Source: Psychrobacillus psychrodurans (GTDB lineage Bacteria; Bacillota; Bacilli; Bacillales_A; Planococcaceae). Taken from it: a stretch of DNA of 64,000 nt. The position numbers and the translations under genes were made by a program. The notes under the pieces are model-generated. The model had not been told where the DNA came from, searched no databases, and saw only the letters and a list, made by a program, of their open reading frames with translations. The stretch lies in contig FOUN01000004.1 in assembly GCA_900114885.1 (NCBI GenBank), positions 170,783 through 234,782 on the forward strand, in the 5' to 3' direction. Of the stretch, positions 30,420-41,741 are shown one piece after another. Numbering within the stretch: position 1 is the first letter of the stretch; each line of letters begins with the position of its first letter.

Positions 30420-31229
30420 TTACTTATCTTGATAATGAATAACGGGTTTTACCTTCACTCTTCTATATACAAAGACAATAATAGCAACTACAATAGTCAC
30501 AATAGAAACGACTTGTGCAGTTCTTAATTCTCCTATTAAATAGAGACTGTCAGTACGCATCCCTTCGATGAAAAATCGTCCGATAGAGTACCATGCTGCG
30601 TAAAATAACACCATTTCTCCTCGACGCAAATTCACTTTACGAAGTAATATTAGAATAACAACGCCTACAAAGTTCCAGATGGATTCATATAAAAATGTCG
30701 GGTGATAATACTTCCCATCTATATACATTTGCTCGATAATCCAGTTTGGAAGCATTAAATTTTCTAAAAAAGTTCTCGTTACTTCTCCGCCATGAGCTTC
30801 TTGATTGATGAAATTTCCCCAACGTCCTATAGTCTGTCCGATTAAAATACTTGGTGCTACTATATCGGCAACTTTCCAAAAAGATGAGCCACGTTTTTTG
30901 GTGAAAATATAGGCCGTGATAAATGATCCAATCAATGCACCGTGAATCGCAATTCCGCCATTCCAAATTTCAATAATCTTCCCTGGATTTTGACTATAAA
31001 AATCCCATTTAAAAATAACATAGTAAATACGTGCACTAATAATAGCGATTGGAACTGCCCAAATAAGTAAATCTGTTAAATAATCTGGATGGAAACCTCT
31101 CTTTACCATTTCTTTTTGTGCCACGAAAAATGCTAATACTATACCCAGTGCAATTATTACTCCATACCAACGTACCTCTAACGGCCCTAGAGAAAAAGCT
31201 ACCGGATCAATTATTTGTAATAAACTCAT
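30420..31229 (-). CDS. lgt: Prolipoprotein diacylglyceryl transferase
   Basis: Adds diacylglycerol to the lipobox Cys of prolipoproteins at the membrane; it would modify the lipoproteins predicted elsewhere in this window. 269 residues, multi-spanning, with the signature [13 protein letters not shown] near 140 and HPTFLYES near 180. Confidence 0.97.
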   Translation of the reverse strand: MSLLQIIDPVAFSLGPLEVRWYGVIIALGIVLAFFVAQKEMVKRGFHPDYLTDLLIWAVPIAIISARIYYVIFKWDFYSQNPGKIIEIWNGGIAIHGALIGSFITAYIFTKKRGSSFWKVADIVAPSILIGQTIGRWGNFINQEAHGGEVTRTFLENLMLPNWIIEQMYIDGKYYHPTFLYESIWNFVGVVILILLRKVNLRRGEMVLFYAAWYSIGRFFIEGMRTDSLYLIGELRTAQVVSIVTIVVAIIVFVYRRVKVKPVIHYQDK

Positions 31230-31252
31230 ATGTAACTCCCTTCAGACATTTA

Positions 31253-32188
31253 TTAATAATCTACTTCTGCATTTTGTTCTATAACATCATTTAAACGTTT
31301 GGCGAAATCTTCTGCAGCATTTACCCCCATCTTTTTTAATCGATGATTCATTGCTGCTACTTCAATAATTACTGCTATATTTCTACCCGGACGAACTGGA
31401 ACAGTTAGCTTTGTAATTGCAGTATTAATAATTTCCATTTTCTCTTCTTCGAGACCTAGACGGTCATATGTCTTTTTCTCATCCCAAATTTCTAATTCGA
31501 TGACAAGCGTAATACGTTTATAGCTTCGAATTGCACTGGCCCCGAATAATGTCATTATATCAATAATGCCTAATCCACGAATTTCTAAGAGATGCTCAAT
31601 TAACTGTGGGGCACTCCCAACTAACGTATCCTCTCCCTCTTGTCTAATTTCCACACAATCATCCGCTACTAAACGATGCCCCCTTTTCACTAACTCTAAT
31701 GCCGTTTCGCTTTTTCCGACTCCACTTTTTCCAGTGATTAGCACACCAACCCCATAAATATCTACAAGTACACCATGTACAGCAGTAGAAGGTGCTAACC
31801 TACTTTCTAAAAAGTTTGTAAGCATACTTGAAAATCTTGTCGTAGGCAAACTAGTCGTTAATACAGGAACTGAACTTTCATTGGATGCATCGATTAACTC
31901 CTGGGGCACTTCCATTCCGTGAGAAACAATAATTACCGGTGTATCCTGAGCACAAAGTTTTCTCATACGTTCACTTTTTTCTTTTGGCTGTAGCAAAGCA
32001 AAAAAAGAAATCTCTGTCTTCCCTAAAAGCTGTATACGATTTGAAGGATAATGTGTAAAATATCCTGCAATTTCAATTCCCGGTCTAGAAATATCGCTTA
32101 CGGAAATATGACGCCCGATGCCTTCTTTCCCACTTATCAGTGTGAGATTCAAATGTTCTTTAATATCCTTTGTCGTCACATGAGACAT
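31253..32188 (-). CDS. hprK: HPr kinase/phosphorylase
   Basis: Phosphorylates Ser46 of HPr and Crh with ATP or pyrophosphate and removes it again, controlling carbon catabolite repression. 311 residues with Walker [10 protein letters not shown] near 155, [11 protein letters not shown], and the family signature [11 protein letters not shown] near 203. It heads the lgt-yvoD-ppaX-yvoF operon. Confidence 0.97.
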   Translation of the reverse strand: MSHVTTKDIKEHLNLTLISGKEGIGRHISVSDISRPGIEIAGYFTHYPSNRIQLLGKTEISFFALLQPKEKSERMRKLCAQDTPVIIVSHGMEVPQELIDASNESSVPVLTTSLPTTRFSSMLTNFLESRLAPSTAVHGVLVDIYGVGVLITGKSGVGKSETALELVKRGHRLVADDCVEIRQEGEDTLVGSAPQLIEHLLEIRGLGIIDIMTLFGASAIRSYKRITLVIELEIWDEKKTYDRLGLEEEKMEIINTAITKLTVPVRPGRNIAVIIEVAAMNHRLKKMGVNAAEDFAKRLNDVIEQNAEVDY

Positions 32189-32310
32189 ACCCCTAAACTC
32201 CCTTCGTCCTACAATTTAAACCTAATATCTATTTTATCATGATTAACAACTTAAATTGTATCCATTTAACTTTTCCTTCTCTATTTAAAAGAAGAAAGGA
32301 GGTTTTTTCG

Positions 32311-32862
32311 ATGAAAATTATGCTAGATGCAGGCCATGGACCTGACACTATCGGAAAACAAACACCAGATGGGAAAATGAAAGAGTTTGAATTTAATGAG
32401 GTGGTTGCTCAGTTTGTAAAAAATGAACTCACTGCTTTTGGACTGATAGTTATGAATAGTCATAACAGGGAGAGAGATGTTCCACTTAAAGAGAGAACCA
32501 ATTTAGCTAACAAAATGGGAGTTGACGCGTTTATCTCTATCCATGCCAACGCGTATGGCACCATATGGAATAGCGTTAGTGGAATAGAAACCTTTACCTA
32601 TACGAAGCCTTCCGAGCAATCAATAATTCTTGCATCGTTAATCCAAACATCTCTATGCTCTATCACAGGAAGATCAAATCGAGGAGTAAAAAAGGCAGAT
32701 TTTGCAGTTGTTCGAGATACTCGAATGCCTGCAGTGTTAGTGGAATGTGGATTCATGACGAATAACAATGAAGCAACATTATTACAATCTATAGAATATA
32801 GAAAGCGCTGTGCGAAAGCCCTTGTTTTTGCAATTCTATGTTGGATCCAGCAAAAGCGTTAA
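32311..32862 (+). CDS. N-acetylmuramoyl-L-alanine amidase (Amidase_3)
   Basis: A 183-residue zinc amidase: DAGHGPDT at the N-terminus (Zn His), FNEVV (Glu), SIHANA (second His) and VLVECGFMTNN (catalytic Glu). I start at ATG 32311, preceded by AAAGGAGG. There is no signal peptide or wall-binding domain, so it may be released on lysis or act in the mother cell during sporulation, as CwlC-type enzymes do; this is inference. Divergent from hprK. Confidence 0.9.
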   Translation: MKIMLDAGHGPDTIGKQTPDGKMKEFEFNEVVAQFVKNELTAFGLIVMNSHNRERDVPLKERTNLANKMGVDAFISIHANAYGTIWNSVSGIETFTYTKPSEQSIILASLIQTSLCSITGRSNRGVKKADFAVVRDTRMPAVLVECGFMTNNNEATLLQSIEYRKRCAKALVFAILCWIQQKR

Positions 32863-33059
32863 TCGAGGGAAAAACTTGAAAGCATATTATAAAACCAAAA
32901 TCCTATTTTTTATGTAAAATCTGTTCTTATCGTTTTCTGTTGGTTTTGGATAGCATTCTTACATTTAACATGCAATCTATATTATTCAGAGAGCCTGGTG
33001 TAATGATTTTGTATGTACATGATCTTTATTTTTAAGAATAAGATGACTTTATTTTATCT

Positions 33060-33172
33060 TTACTTGCTCTCATCTATTGTTTACTTGCTATCACTTGTTA
33101 CTTACTTGCAGTCGACGACGCTTTACTTGCTCTTTGTCTATATTTACTTGCGGTACTCTACCTTTTACTTGC
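33060..33172 (-). repeat. Array 4: six GCAAGTAA cores at exact 21-bp spacing
   Basis: On the plus strand TTACTTGC starts at 33060, 33081, 33102, 33123, 33144 and 33165, each exactly 21 bp apart. All six cores are identical. The 13 bp between them are unrelated (some AT-rich, one containing GTCGACGAC). Same core as array 2, opposite orientation. Confidence 0.92.
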
Positions 33173-33227
33173 GAAACGGATAATTATTCCAAAATTCTTT
33201 GTTGATTTACACTCGAAATGTGCACAT

Positions 33228-33284
33228 GTAGTGAAAGTCAGCGCCTCCTGCGGGAACAGAGTTAGGCAAAGCGTGGAGGCCGGT
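33228..33284 (+). repeat. GC-rich repeat, short diverged copy
   Basis: GTAGTGAAAGTCAGCGCCTCC and then TGCGGGAACA and GCGTGGAGGCCGG correspond to the two ends of the family with most of the middle missing; GCCTCC and GGAGGC pair. Confidence 0.5.
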
Positions 33285-33312
33285 TTATTTATCTATGCTT
33301 ATTTTTCAAAAT

Positions 33313-33352
33313 AAAAAAGTGGAGGGGAATAATATCCCACTCCACTTTTTAT
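33313..33352 (-). terminator. Terminator after the YvlB-like gene
   Basis: AAAAAGTGGAG and CTCCACTTTTT pair with an inner GGG/CCC extension; T residues follow on the minus strand. Confidence 0.8.
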
Positions 33353-33411
33353 TGGTTTAACTATCCAGCATTGGGATGAAGAAATCCTAAATGATGGAAG
33401 TAATACTTTAT

Positions 33412-34515
33412 TTATTCGCCTTCTACTGTATATCGAACAACAACAGATCCTGTTTTTGCATCACCGTATACTCGTAAAGGCACAGCTTCTGAATCCACTA
33501 CTTTTGTGAATCCTACTTTTTTGTTTAACAGTTGCTCTGATTGGTTCAGATGAGTGACATCAGCCAATTGAACATCTATTTTACCAATTTGAGAAGTAGC
33601 TTCTCCTTTTATCGAAACATCTTTTGGAATATACAGTTCGACCGTTCCGGCTACTGCTGTTCCTTCTATTTTGCGGGCTGCTTTATCTTTTGTTGTTAAA
33701 ATAACATGTCCACTTACCGATGAACCTTCTATTTCTTTGAGCTTACCATCTACGTAAATACGACCATTCATCGTTTCTACTTCAATCGTTTCTCCTTCAA
33801 CCTGCTGAACTTGAACCGATCCATTAACCGTTTCGATATCAGCTCTTTCAAACTTCAATTCATCTAATTCCACTTTACCATTTGTTGATTTCACTTTGAA
33901 TGAGTTTGCCTCTAAATTTTTAGCGATGAACTCACCATTAAATAATCGTGCAGAAATATAATTATACTCTTTCTTTGGAACATATAACGTTACTTGGACA
34001 GAAGTTGTTTTCATATCACTATATACGCGTAATTTGTTTCCTTCTGTTGAGAAGATAAATTCTTCATGGAAACGTGCCTTTGCTTCTTCTTCTGTTGAAT
34101 TTCTAAAAGTTTTCACTTTAACAGAAGCACGTACATGCTCTTCTTCCGTAGAGTGAACTTCAACTTTACCATTCGCAATATTAATAGAGATATCTGTAAA
34201 ATTTACATCCTCTTTGACGAATTGTTCTTCAAAAGTAACTGGATCTCCGAATGGCATTTCAAAATCTTTCATTTTGTCGACTGTGCCTTGCATAAACTGC
34301 ATGAATCGCTCACCCATTACGCTAAAGTCGCGCTTCAAATCTTCCACGAAATCGGTATTATTGTTTTGTGACTTTTTATATTCTTTTTCCTCAGGTACAA
34401 ACGGTGTTGCAGGTGTAGTTTGTTTTCCTAGCTCTTCTAGTAATGCCAAAGCTTCTTGTGCAGTAATCGTGCCATTTTCAACCATATCTAAAATACGTTT
34501 TCGTTCTTCTTGCAT
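33412..34515 (-). CDS. YvlB-like DUF4097 protein
   Basis: A 367-residue soluble protein. Residues 1-35 (QEERKRILDMVENGTITAQEALALLEELG) form the short helical domain found in many Bacillota envelope-stress regulators. Residues from about 110 form a DUF4097 beta-helix with repeated VKSTNGKVELDEL, VETMNGRIYVDG and SVSGHVILTTK units. In Bacillus subtilis YvlB belongs to a SigW-linked yvlABCD cluster; no yvlA, C or D is beside it here. ATG 34515 has GAGGAGG 9 nt upstream. It lies downstream of uvrA. Confidence 0.85.
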   Translation of the reverse strand: MQEERKRILDMVENGTITAQEALALLEELGKQTTPATPFVPEEKEYKKSQNNNTDFVEDLKRDFSVMGERFMQFMQGTVDKMKDFEMPFGDPVTFEEQFVKEDVNFTDISINIANGKVEVHSTEEEHVRASVKVKTFRNSTEEEAKARFHEEFIFSTEGNKLRVYSDMKTTSVQVTLYVPKKEYNYISARLFNGEFIAKNLEANSFKVKSTNGKVELDELKFERADIETVNGSVQVQQVEGETIEVETMNGRIYVDGKLKEIEGSSVSGHVILTTKDKAARKIEGTAVAGTVELYIPKDVSIKGEATSQIGKIDVQLADVTHLNQSEQLLNKKVGFTKVVDSEAVPLRVYGDAKTGSVVVRYTVEGE

Positions 34516-34597
34516 AGTGAAAGGCCTCCTCATGAATTTATACTATAAATCATTTTACTTACATTACTATATACGATTGAAAAATCAAAAAGTTTCA

Positions 34598-37489
34598 TCA
34601 TGTAGTCGATACGGGACTTTTTTTCTTTTTAGTCGCTTTAGTTACTACTTGATCCATCCGTTGTCTATCTCTTTCTAAAATGGTTTTCAAGTACTTCCCT
34701 GTATATGAATCTTTCGATGCAATAATTTTCTCTGGTGTACCTACTGCAACGATTGTTCCTCCTTTATCTCCACCTTCTGGTCCTAGATCAATCATGTAAT
34801 CTGCTGTTTTAATGACATCCAGATTATGCTCAATCACTAATACGCTATCTCCGTTATCTACTAAACGTTGAAGTACTATTAGCAATCTTGCGATATCGTC
34901 TACATGAAGACCTGTAGTAGGTTCATCCAAAATATAAAAAGACTTGCCGTTAGAACGCTTGTGTAATTCAGATGCTAGCTTCACTCGTTGCGCCTCACCA
35001 CCAGAAAGAGTCGTTGCTGGTTGCCCTAATTCCATATATCCAAGTCCCACATCTACAATTGTTTTTATCTTCCGACTGATTTTCGGATGGTTTTCGAAAA
35101 AGGCATAGCCGTCCTCTGCAGTCATTTTTAGGACATCCGCAATATTCTTGCCCTTGTATTGCACTTCCAAAGTCTCACGATTATATCTTTTTCCATGGCA
35201 GACTTCACATGGCACATAGACATCAGGTAGGAAGTGCATTTCAATTTTGAGAATCCCATCTCCGCGACAGGCCTCACAACGTCCGCCTTTTACATTGAAA
35301 CTGAATCTACCTTTTTTGTATCCTCTTACTTTTGCTTCATTTGTCGTTGCAAAAAGGTCACGAATATCATCAAAAACTCCTGTATAGGTAGCTGGGTTAG
35401 ATCTTGGGGTACGACCGATTGGAGACTGGTCAATCTCAATAACTTTTTCTAGCATTTCCATACCTTCGACACCTTTATTGACGCCGGGTTTCACTCTTGA
35501 GCGGTTTAACTTCTGGGCTAATGATTTATATAATATTTCATTTACTAATGTACTTTTCCCTGATCCTGAAACTCCTGTAACAGCTGTAAATACACCTAAT
35601 GGAATATCTACACTCACATTTTTCAAGTTGTTTTCTGAAGCGCCTTTTATTTTGATAAAGCGACCATCTGGTTTTCTTCTATCCACTGGAAGTGGAATAA
35701 ACTTTTGACCACTTAAATATTGTCCGGTTAAAGACTTTTTATTTTTCATCACTTGTTCAGGAGTTCCTGCAGCGATTATTTCTCCGCCATGCACTCCTGC
35801 ACCTGGTCCCACGTCTATTAAATAGTCTGCCGCCATCATTGTATCTTCATCATGCTCTACAACTATTAAGGTGTTCCCAATATCTCGCATATTTTTTAAT
35901 GTTTCGATCAATCGATCATTATCTCGTTGATGTAACCCTATAGATGGTTCATCCAAAATATATAATACCCCTGTCAGTCTTGAGCCAATTTGAGTTGCCA
36001 GACGAATACGTTGTGCTTCCCCACCTGATAACGTTCCTGACGCACGGTTTAATGTTAAATAATCTAGTCCAACATTATCCAGAAAACCTAAACGTTCGTT
36101 AATCTCTCTCAGCACAAGACGAGCAATTTGCATATCTTTTTCAGATAAGCTCAGCTCATTGAAAAACTTATTTGCTTCTTCAATGGAGTATTTAGTAATT
36201 TCCCCAATATGTAGGGAATTTATCTTAACTGCAAGTGTTTCTTCTTTTAGGCGATAGCCATTACATGTAGGACAGTCATGCTGCTCCATATATTTTTCCA
36301 TTTGCTCACGAATATAATCGGACGACGTATCTTTATATCTCCGCTCTATATTCGCAAGAACGCCTTCAAATGAAATCATGCTATCTCGAACTTGTCCAAA
36401 CTCATTTTCATATCGAAAACGGAATTTATCATTGTCTGACCCATACATAATTTTGTTCCATTGATCAATCGGCAATTTTTCAACTGGAACATTCATTTTT
36501 ATTTTGTAATGCTTACATACTGCCTCTAAGAGTTTCGGATAATACTGAGAGCTCGTTGGCTGCCATGCAACAATGGCTCCGTCTGCTAGAGTGACGCTTT
36601 TGTCTGGAACAACTAAATCTGGATCCACCTCTAACCTTGTACCAAGTCCATCACAATCAGTACAAGCACCAAATGGACTATTAAAAGAAAACATTCGTGG
36701 CTCTAATTCTCCGATAGAAAATCCACATATCGGACAGGCGTGATGCTCACTAAATAGAATTTCTTCGTGTTCCATAACATCTATTAAAACTTTGCCATCT
36801 GCAATTCTTAGAGCTGACTCTAGAGAATCACTAAGCCTTGCAGCAACTCCTTCTTTCATAATAATTCTGTCGATGACAACTTCAATATTATGTTTTTTAT
36901 TTTTATCTAGGTTGATATCATCGTCTAAATCGATTAACTCTCCATTAATACGTACACGAACGAAACCTTCTTTTTTCATCTCTTCCAAAAGCTTTACATG
37001 AGTCCCTTTACGTCCTGAAACAATTGGTGCCAGCACTTGCATCTTGGTTTTTTCTGGATATTCACTTAAGCGATCAACCATTTGTTCAATCGTTTGAGAT
37101 GAAATTTCAATACCATGATTTGGACATATTGGTTTTCCAACTCGCGCATACAATAGTCGCATATAATCATAAATTTCGGTCACAGTAGCTACTGTAGAGC
37201 GTGGATTTTTACTCGTCGTTTTTTGATCGATAGAAATAGCTGGTGATAGTCCCTCAATGACGTCGACATCTGGCTTTTCCATTTGCCCCAAAAATTGTCG
37301 TGCATAGGCTGATAATGACTCTACATATCGACGTTGTCCCTCCGCGTAAATTGTATCGAAAGCTAAGGAGGATTTACCAGAGCCAGAAAGTCCAGTCATG
37401 ACTACTAGCTTATCTCTTGGTATTTTCAAGCTTACATTTTTTAAATTATTTGCACGTGCACCTTGAATCACGATTTCTTGATTTTTCAA
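34598..37489 (-). CDS. uvrA: Excinuclease ABC subunit A
   Basis: The damage-recognition ATPase of nucleotide excision repair. 963 residues with two ABC modules: Walker [15 protein letters not shown] near 35 and [14 protein letters not shown] near 640; signatures [11 protein letters not shown] and [11 protein letters not shown]; zinc modules CPICGFS...CTDCDGLG and CEACRGDG...[10 protein letters not shown]. Starts with TTG after GGAAGGGTG, 6 bp downstream of uvrB. Confidence 0.98.
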   Translation of the reverse strand: MKNQEIVIQGARANNLKNVSLKIPRDKLVVMTGLSGSGKSSLAFDTIYAEGQRRYVESLSAYARQFLGQMEKPDVDVIEGLSPAISIDQKTTSKNPRSTVATVTEIYDYMRLLYARVGKPICPNHGIEISSQTIEQMVDRLSEYPEKTKMQVLAPIVSGRKGTHVKLLEEMKKEGFVRVRINGELIDLDDDINLDKNKKHNIEVVIDRIIMKEGVAARLSDSLESALRIADGKVLIDVMEHEEILFSEHHACPICGFSIGELEPRMFSFNSPFGACTDCDGLGTRLEVDPDLVVPDKSVTLADGAIVAWQPTSSQYYPKLLEAVCKHYKIKMNVPVEKLPIDQWNKIMYGSDNDKFRFRYENEFGQVRDSMISFEGVLANIERRYKDTSSDYIREQMEKYMEQHDCPTCNGYRLKEETLAVKINSLHIGEITKYSIEEANKFFNELSLSEKDMQIARLVLREINERLGFLDNVGLDYLTLNRASGTLSGGEAQRIRLATQIGSRLTGVLYILDEPSIGLHQRDNDRLIETLKNMRDIGNTLIVVEHDEDTMMAADYLIDVGPGAGVHGGEIIAAGTPEQVMKNKKSLTGQYLSGQKFIPLPVDRRKPDGRFIKIKGASENNLKNVSVDIPLGVFTAVTGVSGSGKSTLVNEILYKSLAQKLNRSRVKPGVNKGVEGMEMLEKVIEIDQSPIGRTPRSNPATYTGVFDDIRDLFATTNEAKVRGYKKGRFSFNVKGGRCEACRGDGILKIEMHFLPDVYVPCEVCHGKRYNRETLEVQYKGKNIADVLKMTAEDGYAFFENHPKISRKIKTIVDVGLGYMELGQPATTLSGGEAQRVKLASELHKRSNGKSFYILDEPTTGLHVDDIARLLIVLQRLVDNGDSVLVIEHNLDVIKTADYMIDLGPEGGDKGGTIVAVGTPEKIIASKDSYTGKYLKTILERDRQRMDQVVTKATKKKKSPVSTT

Positions 37490-37495
37490 CTTCTA

Positions 37496-39478
37496 TCACC
37501 CTTCCAGCTTCAGTTCCAAAATTGCATCGCGTAATTCTGCAGCTCGTTCAAAATTAAGTGCTTTAGCTGCATCTTTCATTTCTTTTTCTAGATTTTCTAG
37601 AAGTGTTGCCTTTTCTTCTTTCGTTAATGGTTTTCCGCTTATTAAGCGTTGTGCATATGTTTCTTCCTCTTCTGCAACCTGTGATGCACGGATAACATCG
37701 CCTATTTTCTTTTGAATTGTTTTTGGTGTGATGCCATGTTTTTCGTTATATTCCAGTTGAATTGTTCGGCGACGTTTCGTTTCATCAATTGCTTTTCGCA
37801 TAGAGTCTGTCATTTTATCTGCATACATAATAACTTCTCCATTAGAATTACGAGCAGCACGACCAATAGTCTGGATTAATGAACGTTCAGAACGTAAAAA
37901 CCCTTCTTTATCGGCATCTAATATTGCTACTAGAGACACCTCTGGTATATCTATTCCTTCTCGCAACAAGTTAATCCCTATTAGTACATCGTAGGTACCT
38001 AAACGAAGTTCCCGAATAATTTCAGTACGCTCTAGTGTTTTTACTTCTGAATGTAAATACTGTACCTTTATACCGATTTCCTTTAAGTAGTCCGTTAAAT
38101 CCTCCGACATTTTTTTCGTTAACGTCGTAATTAAAACACGCTCATTTTTAGCCGATCTTTCATGTATTTCATTGATTAAATCATCTATTTGCCCTTCAAT
38201 AGGCTTCACCGTTATGACTGGGTCCAATAGTCCTGTAGGACGGATAATTTGTTCCACCATTTCCGGTGTATGCTCTAGCTCATAAGGGCCAGGTGTTGCT
38301 GAAACAAATATAGCTTGGTTAATATGTTTTTCATATTCAGTAAATGTAAGGGGGCGATTATCTAGAGCAGATGGTAATCGGAATCCGTAGTTTACTAGCA
38401 CAGATTTTCTCGCTTGGTCACCATTATACATTCCTCTTACTTGAGGTAATGAAACGTGACTTTCATCTACTACGAGTAAAAAGTCTTCTGGAAAATAATC
38501 AAGTAATGTGTAAGGAACCGCTCCAGCTTCTCTTAATGTTAAATGTCTAGAGTAGTTTTCAATGCCTGAACAAAAGCCCATTTCCTCCATCATTTCTAAA
38601 TCATACCTAGTTCGTTGCTCCAATCGCTGAGCCTCTAAAAGCTTATCCTCGCTTCTCAAATACGCAAGCTGTTCTTCTAGTTCTTTTTCAATATTTGCTA
38701 TGGCCAGCTTCATCTTTTCTTCACGGGTAACGAAGTGGGACGCAGGGAATATAGCTACGTGGTCACGTTCTCCTAAAATTTCTCCAGTAAGCGCATTAAC
38801 TTCACGAATACGATCAATCTCATCTCCAAAGAACTCCACACGAAGACACTTTTCATCACGTGAAGCCGGAAAAATTTCTACTACATCTCCACGAACACGG
38901 AATTTTCCGCGTACGAAGTTCAAGTCGTTTCGTTCATATTGAATATCGACGAGTTTACGTAATAGCTGATTACGATCTATTTCCATTCCGGTTCTTAATG
39001 ATAAGACCATCTCTTTATATTCCTCAGGATTACCTAAACCGTAAATACAGGATACTGATGCGATAATAATGACATCTTTTCTTTCAAATAAAGAAGAAGT
39101 AGCAGAATGTCGGAGCTTATCTATCTCCTCGTTAATACTAGAATCTTTTTCTATAAATGTATCGGTTGATGGAACATATGCTTCTGGTTGAAAATAATCA
39201 TAGTAACTAACGAAGTACTCGACCGCATTGTTCGGAAAAAACTCTTTAAACTCATTATATAATTGACCCGCTAGTGTTTTGTTATGTGCCATCACTAATG
39301 TCGGTTTGTTTATCTGTTGAATTACATTTGAAATAGTATATGTTTTACCTGTGCCTGTCGCACCTAGTAAGGTTTGATATCTTTTCCCTTCATTAACCCC
39401 TTCTACTAGTTCTTTAATTGCTTCTATTTGATCTCCCGCTGGCTCATACGGAGCTTGCAAGTCAAAAGTTTGTTCCAT
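37496..39478 (-). CDS. uvrB: Excinuclease ABC subunit B
   Basis: Helicase-like damage verifier of excision repair. 660 residues with Walker [14 protein letters not shown] near 40, the beta-hairpin segment [21 protein letters not shown], motif VDESH, helicase motif [11 protein letters not shown] and a C-terminal UVR motif. I start at ATG 39478 with GGGAGG 7 nt upstream. First gene of uvrBA, with a LexA-like box upstream. Confidence 0.98.
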   Translation of the reverse strand: MEQTFDLQAPYEPAGDQIEAIKELVEGVNEGKRYQTLLGATGTGKTYTISNVIQQINKPTLVMAHNKTLAGQLYNEFKEFFPNNAVEYFVSYYDYFQPEAYVPSTDTFIEKDSSINEEIDKLRHSATSSLFERKDVIIIASVSCIYGLGNPEEYKEMVLSLRTGMEIDRNQLLRKLVDIQYERNDLNFVRGKFRVRGDVVEIFPASRDEKCLRVEFFGDEIDRIREVNALTGEILGERDHVAIFPASHFVTREEKMKLAIANIEKELEEQLAYLRSEDKLLEAQRLEQRTRYDLEMMEEMGFCSGIENYSRHLTLREAGAVPYTLLDYFPEDFLLVVDESHVSLPQVRGMYNGDQARKSVLVNYGFRLPSALDNRPLTFTEYEKHINQAIFVSATPGPYELEHTPEMVEQIIRPTGLLDPVITVKPIEGQIDDLINEIHERSAKNERVLITTLTKKMSEDLTDYLKEIGIKVQYLHSEVKTLERTEIIRELRLGTYDVLIGINLLREGIDIPEVSLVAILDADKEGFLRSERSLIQTIGRAARNSNGEVIMYADKMTDSMRKAIDETKRRRTIQLEYNEKHGITPKTIQKKIGDVIRASQVAEEEETYAQRLISGKPLTKEEKATLLENLEKEMKDAAKALNFERAAELRDAILELKLEG

Positions 39479-39544
39479 ACATAAGCCTCCCATTTTTTTG
39501 AATAATTTCAGTTTAACATACTCTTTTTTTGATTCCTACTAAAA

Positions 39545-39558
39545 CGAACATATGTTTT
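39545..39558. promoter_or_regulatory. LexA (SOS) box upstream of uvrBA
   Basis: CGAACATATGTTTT fits the Bacillus SOS box CGAACRNRYGTTYC at all but the last position. It lies 67 bp upstream of the uvrB start codon, so uvrBA is probably SOS-induced as in Bacillus subtilis. Confidence 0.8.
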
Positions 39559-39566
39559 TTAAATAT

Positions 39567-39597
39567 AATAAAAAGCCACTGATACCAGTGACTTTCA
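39567..39597 (-). terminator. Terminator after the M14 peptidase gene
   Basis: AAAGTCACTGG and CAGTGGCTTT pair on the minus strand with one mismatch, then TTTTTATT. Confidence 0.75.
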
Positions 39598-39609
39598 ACT
39601 TCATTATTA

Positions 39610-41184
39610 TTATCTTTTCGATGCTTCTTGTGCTAAATATAATCCTACCTTATGGTTTTGTCTCCAAATCGCATCCCACTTCGATAGAGGTACAGGTTGC
39701 TCTCCAATATATGGAGAAATTTCTAATGTAATACCAGGCATTTTCGTTTCCTGGATAAACCAATCAGCAGATGCTCCAGAGCCTGGCAGATATTGAGGCG
39801 GCATTACTTTATAACCGGTAAGTTTCGATAATGTTTTTGCCAGCGCTTGATCGCGCTTAGATTCTGCTGTCTTTTGATAGTTAAACCAGTACATTATTTG
39901 TCCCGAAGAGTGATAAGAAATATACGTTTTAAACTTATGTTTCTTGACGAAATCCCGAAACGCCTTTGACTCCGGTTCACTAAAAGCACTCGGTCCTTTA
40001 TACGCCATATATGCTGGTTGCTTATGTCCTCCTTTGATCTTATCCCAACCAGAGGCAAAGTTATCGTTTAAATCTACCCCGCGTATATTCGATTTCCATC
40101 TATTAAAATTAGAGTTTCCATTAATCTTTGTAGCAAGTGCGCCATTCTTCATAGATGTTGGTCCTGATTGAACAAGTTTTACACCATCAGGGTTCATCAT
40201 AGGGATAAACCAAATAGCAGTTTGATCTAAAGTCTGACGAACATTATATCCACCATAAACAGATTTATTTTCGTAATGAATACTATATGTATCAATCATT
40301 TCTGCTACCACATTTGTCGTCATATGCTCACGAGCATGTAAGGAACCATCCAGCAGTACTTCCTTTTTCCCGTTTCCAATTTTCATCGCATACATAGGAG
40401 TACCTTCTACTGATTTACCTATTTGCTCTAGCTTCGTAAATTCAGGATATAACGCTGCAATTACATTCAGTAGATATGTCATTTCTTCATACTTCAGTAC
40501 TTTTTTCGGTTGCAATAAATCCATGTGGACAAAATCATTCATATTTATCCTTGCCTCTTGTCCTAGAAAATAGATAATTCCTTTACTCTTCTCTACTCCT
40601 ATTAAATCCACAGATTGATTGGCTGTTAGTGTCCCAATTTCGATAGACTGTGTATTGTAAACAGGTACCTCCACACGATTATATAGTTTCATCGGATATG
40701 TCGCTTTTTTTATAGCATCATTAGAAGGACTCAAAGTAGGAATTGTACCCTCCAGAGGAATATAAAAGACATCTTTACCTACTTCTACTAAATGATAGAC
40801 TGAGGAAGTTTTTGTACGAGTTAAAACTGCGTCTTTTAATAGTATGCCCTTTTGCACAAGCTTCCCTTTTTTCATAACATAGTATGGGATTTGCTCATCG
40901 ACTACCTTAAAACTCATTTGTTCCTGTTCAAATAAAACACTCGCTTGATCACTATAGACAAATCCTGGAACTCCATTAAAATCAATTTGATAATATCCAG
41001 CCACTAAGCCTGTCGTTTCGTATACTACCGCTGTTGTTCCTTCTAATAATATAGAAGATTCATTGGAGGTATCTGAAAATACTTGATAGCTATCGAGCGT
41101 TTTAATATTCCACTTATCTTCTGCTTGGACAATAGTTGGTAGAAGCAATAGTAAGAATAATGCTAGTAGCGTATAACGTTTCAT
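39610..41184 (-). CDS. Secreted M14-family zinc carboxypeptidase
   Basis: A 524-residue exported protein with a Sec signal peptide (LLALFLLLLLPTIVQAED). An N-terminal region of about 200 residues looks like SH3-type beta domains (VVDEQIPYYVMKKGKLVQKG). The M14 domain follows: DGSLHAREHMTTN (His and Glu Zn ligands), a substrate Arg in FNRWKSNIRGVDLNDNF, YISYHSSGQ (third His ligand) and TLEISPY (catalytic Glu). Homologs trim peptides, including cell-wall gamma-glutamyl peptides; the substrate is not certain. Confidence 0.9.
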   Translation of the reverse strand: MKRYTLLALFLLLLLPTIVQAEDKWNIKTLDSYQVFSDTSNESSILLEGTTAVVYETTGLVAGYYQIDFNGVPGFVYSDQASVLFEQEQMSFKVVDEQIPYYVMKKGKLVQKGILLKDAVLTRTKTSSVYHLVEVGKDVFYIPLEGTIPTLSPSNDAIKKATYPMKLYNRVEVPVYNTQSIEIGTLTANQSVDLIGVEKSKGIIYFLGQEARINMNDFVHMDLLQPKKVLKYEEMTYLLNVIAALYPEFTKLEQIGKSVEGTPMYAMKIGNGKKEVLLDGSLHAREHMTTNVVAEMIDTYSIHYENKSVYGGYNVRQTLDQTAIWFIPMMNPDGVKLVQSGPTSMKNGALATKINGNSNFNRWKSNIRGVDLNDNFASGWDKIKGGHKQPAYMAYKGPSAFSEPESKAFRDFVKKHKFKTYISYHSSGQIMYWFNYQKTAESKRDQALAKTLSKLTGYKVMPPQYLPGSGASADWFIQETKMPGITLEISPYIGEQPVPLSKWDAIWRQNHKVGLYLAQEASKR

Positions 41185-41278
41185 TTATTGTTCCTCCCTT
41201 GTTATCTCATATAGTGGAAAACCTTTACTTCTCTAGCTTATCGTAGTTTTTTGTCAAAAGAAATAGAATTTTGTGATA

Positions 41279-41314
41279 TAAAAAAACCACTTCCTAATGA
41301 AAGTGGTTTTTTTT
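41279..41314. terminator. Terminator of the IDEAL-domain gene
   Basis: AAAAAACCACTT and AAGTGGTTTTTT are almost perfectly paired with T runs on both strands. Confidence 0.8.
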
Positions 41315-41326
41315 CGCAATACTTTG

Positions 41327-41563
41327 TTATCTAGGACTGTTTAGTTGATGAAGTGCTGTTGTATACTCTAAAAATGCGGCCATATCTTTTCGATCTAGCG
41401 CTTCGTCTATTAATGCAAAGAGACGATTACTACTTTGTTCCCGGTGGATAATGTTCAAAAACATATCAAGATATATTTCGTTTAACAATTTTTCGGCAGA
41501 GCTTTCATTCCCCGTTTGACCCATTGCTTTTAAGAAATCTGCATATGAATATTGTTTGTCCAT
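41327..41563 (-). CDS. Small IDEAL-domain protein
   Basis: A 78-residue protein. The C-terminal half carries the IDEAL domain (LIDEALDRKDMAAFLEYT; Asp and Phe positions conserved). In Bacillota this domain is found in small cytosolic proteins, some of which tune protein-protein interactions; function here is unknown. ATG 41563 lies six bases after GGGGTG. Divergent from comK, sharing about 180 bp of upstream DNA. Confidence 0.78.
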   Translation of the reverse strand: MDKQYSYADFLKAMGQTGNESSAEKLLNEIYLDMFLNIIHREQSSNRLFALIDEALDRKDMAAFLEYTTALHQLNSPR

Positions 41564-41682
41564 CTCCATCACCCCGATGTCTTTTTTCTATTATATAAAA
41601 GCAACGAACTACTTGCAATCATTTTGAGAAAATTACAACTAGATAGTAAATAAGGAATATTTTAAAAATTCGTTATATATGC

Positions 41683-41710
41683 TTGATTTACTTCCAAAAT
41701 TAACTATAAT
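41683..41710 (+). promoter_or_regulatory. Candidate comK promoter
   Basis: TTGATT (41683-41688) and TATAAT (41705-41710) are 16 bp apart, 32 bp before the start codon. An AT-rich AAAATTCGTTATA lies just upstream and only partly fits a ComK AT-box. Confidence 0.6.
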
Positions 41711-41741
41711 TGAGGTATATAATACAAAGGGGTGGATTTTT

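Larger units (their letters stand above)
32863..33411. other. Convergent intergenic region
   Basis: About 550 bp between convergent genes. It contains array 4, a partial copy of the GC-rich repeat (33228-33284) and the yvlB-like terminator. The first 190 bp hold nothing I can identify and no clear terminator for the amidase gene. Confidence 0.6.
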
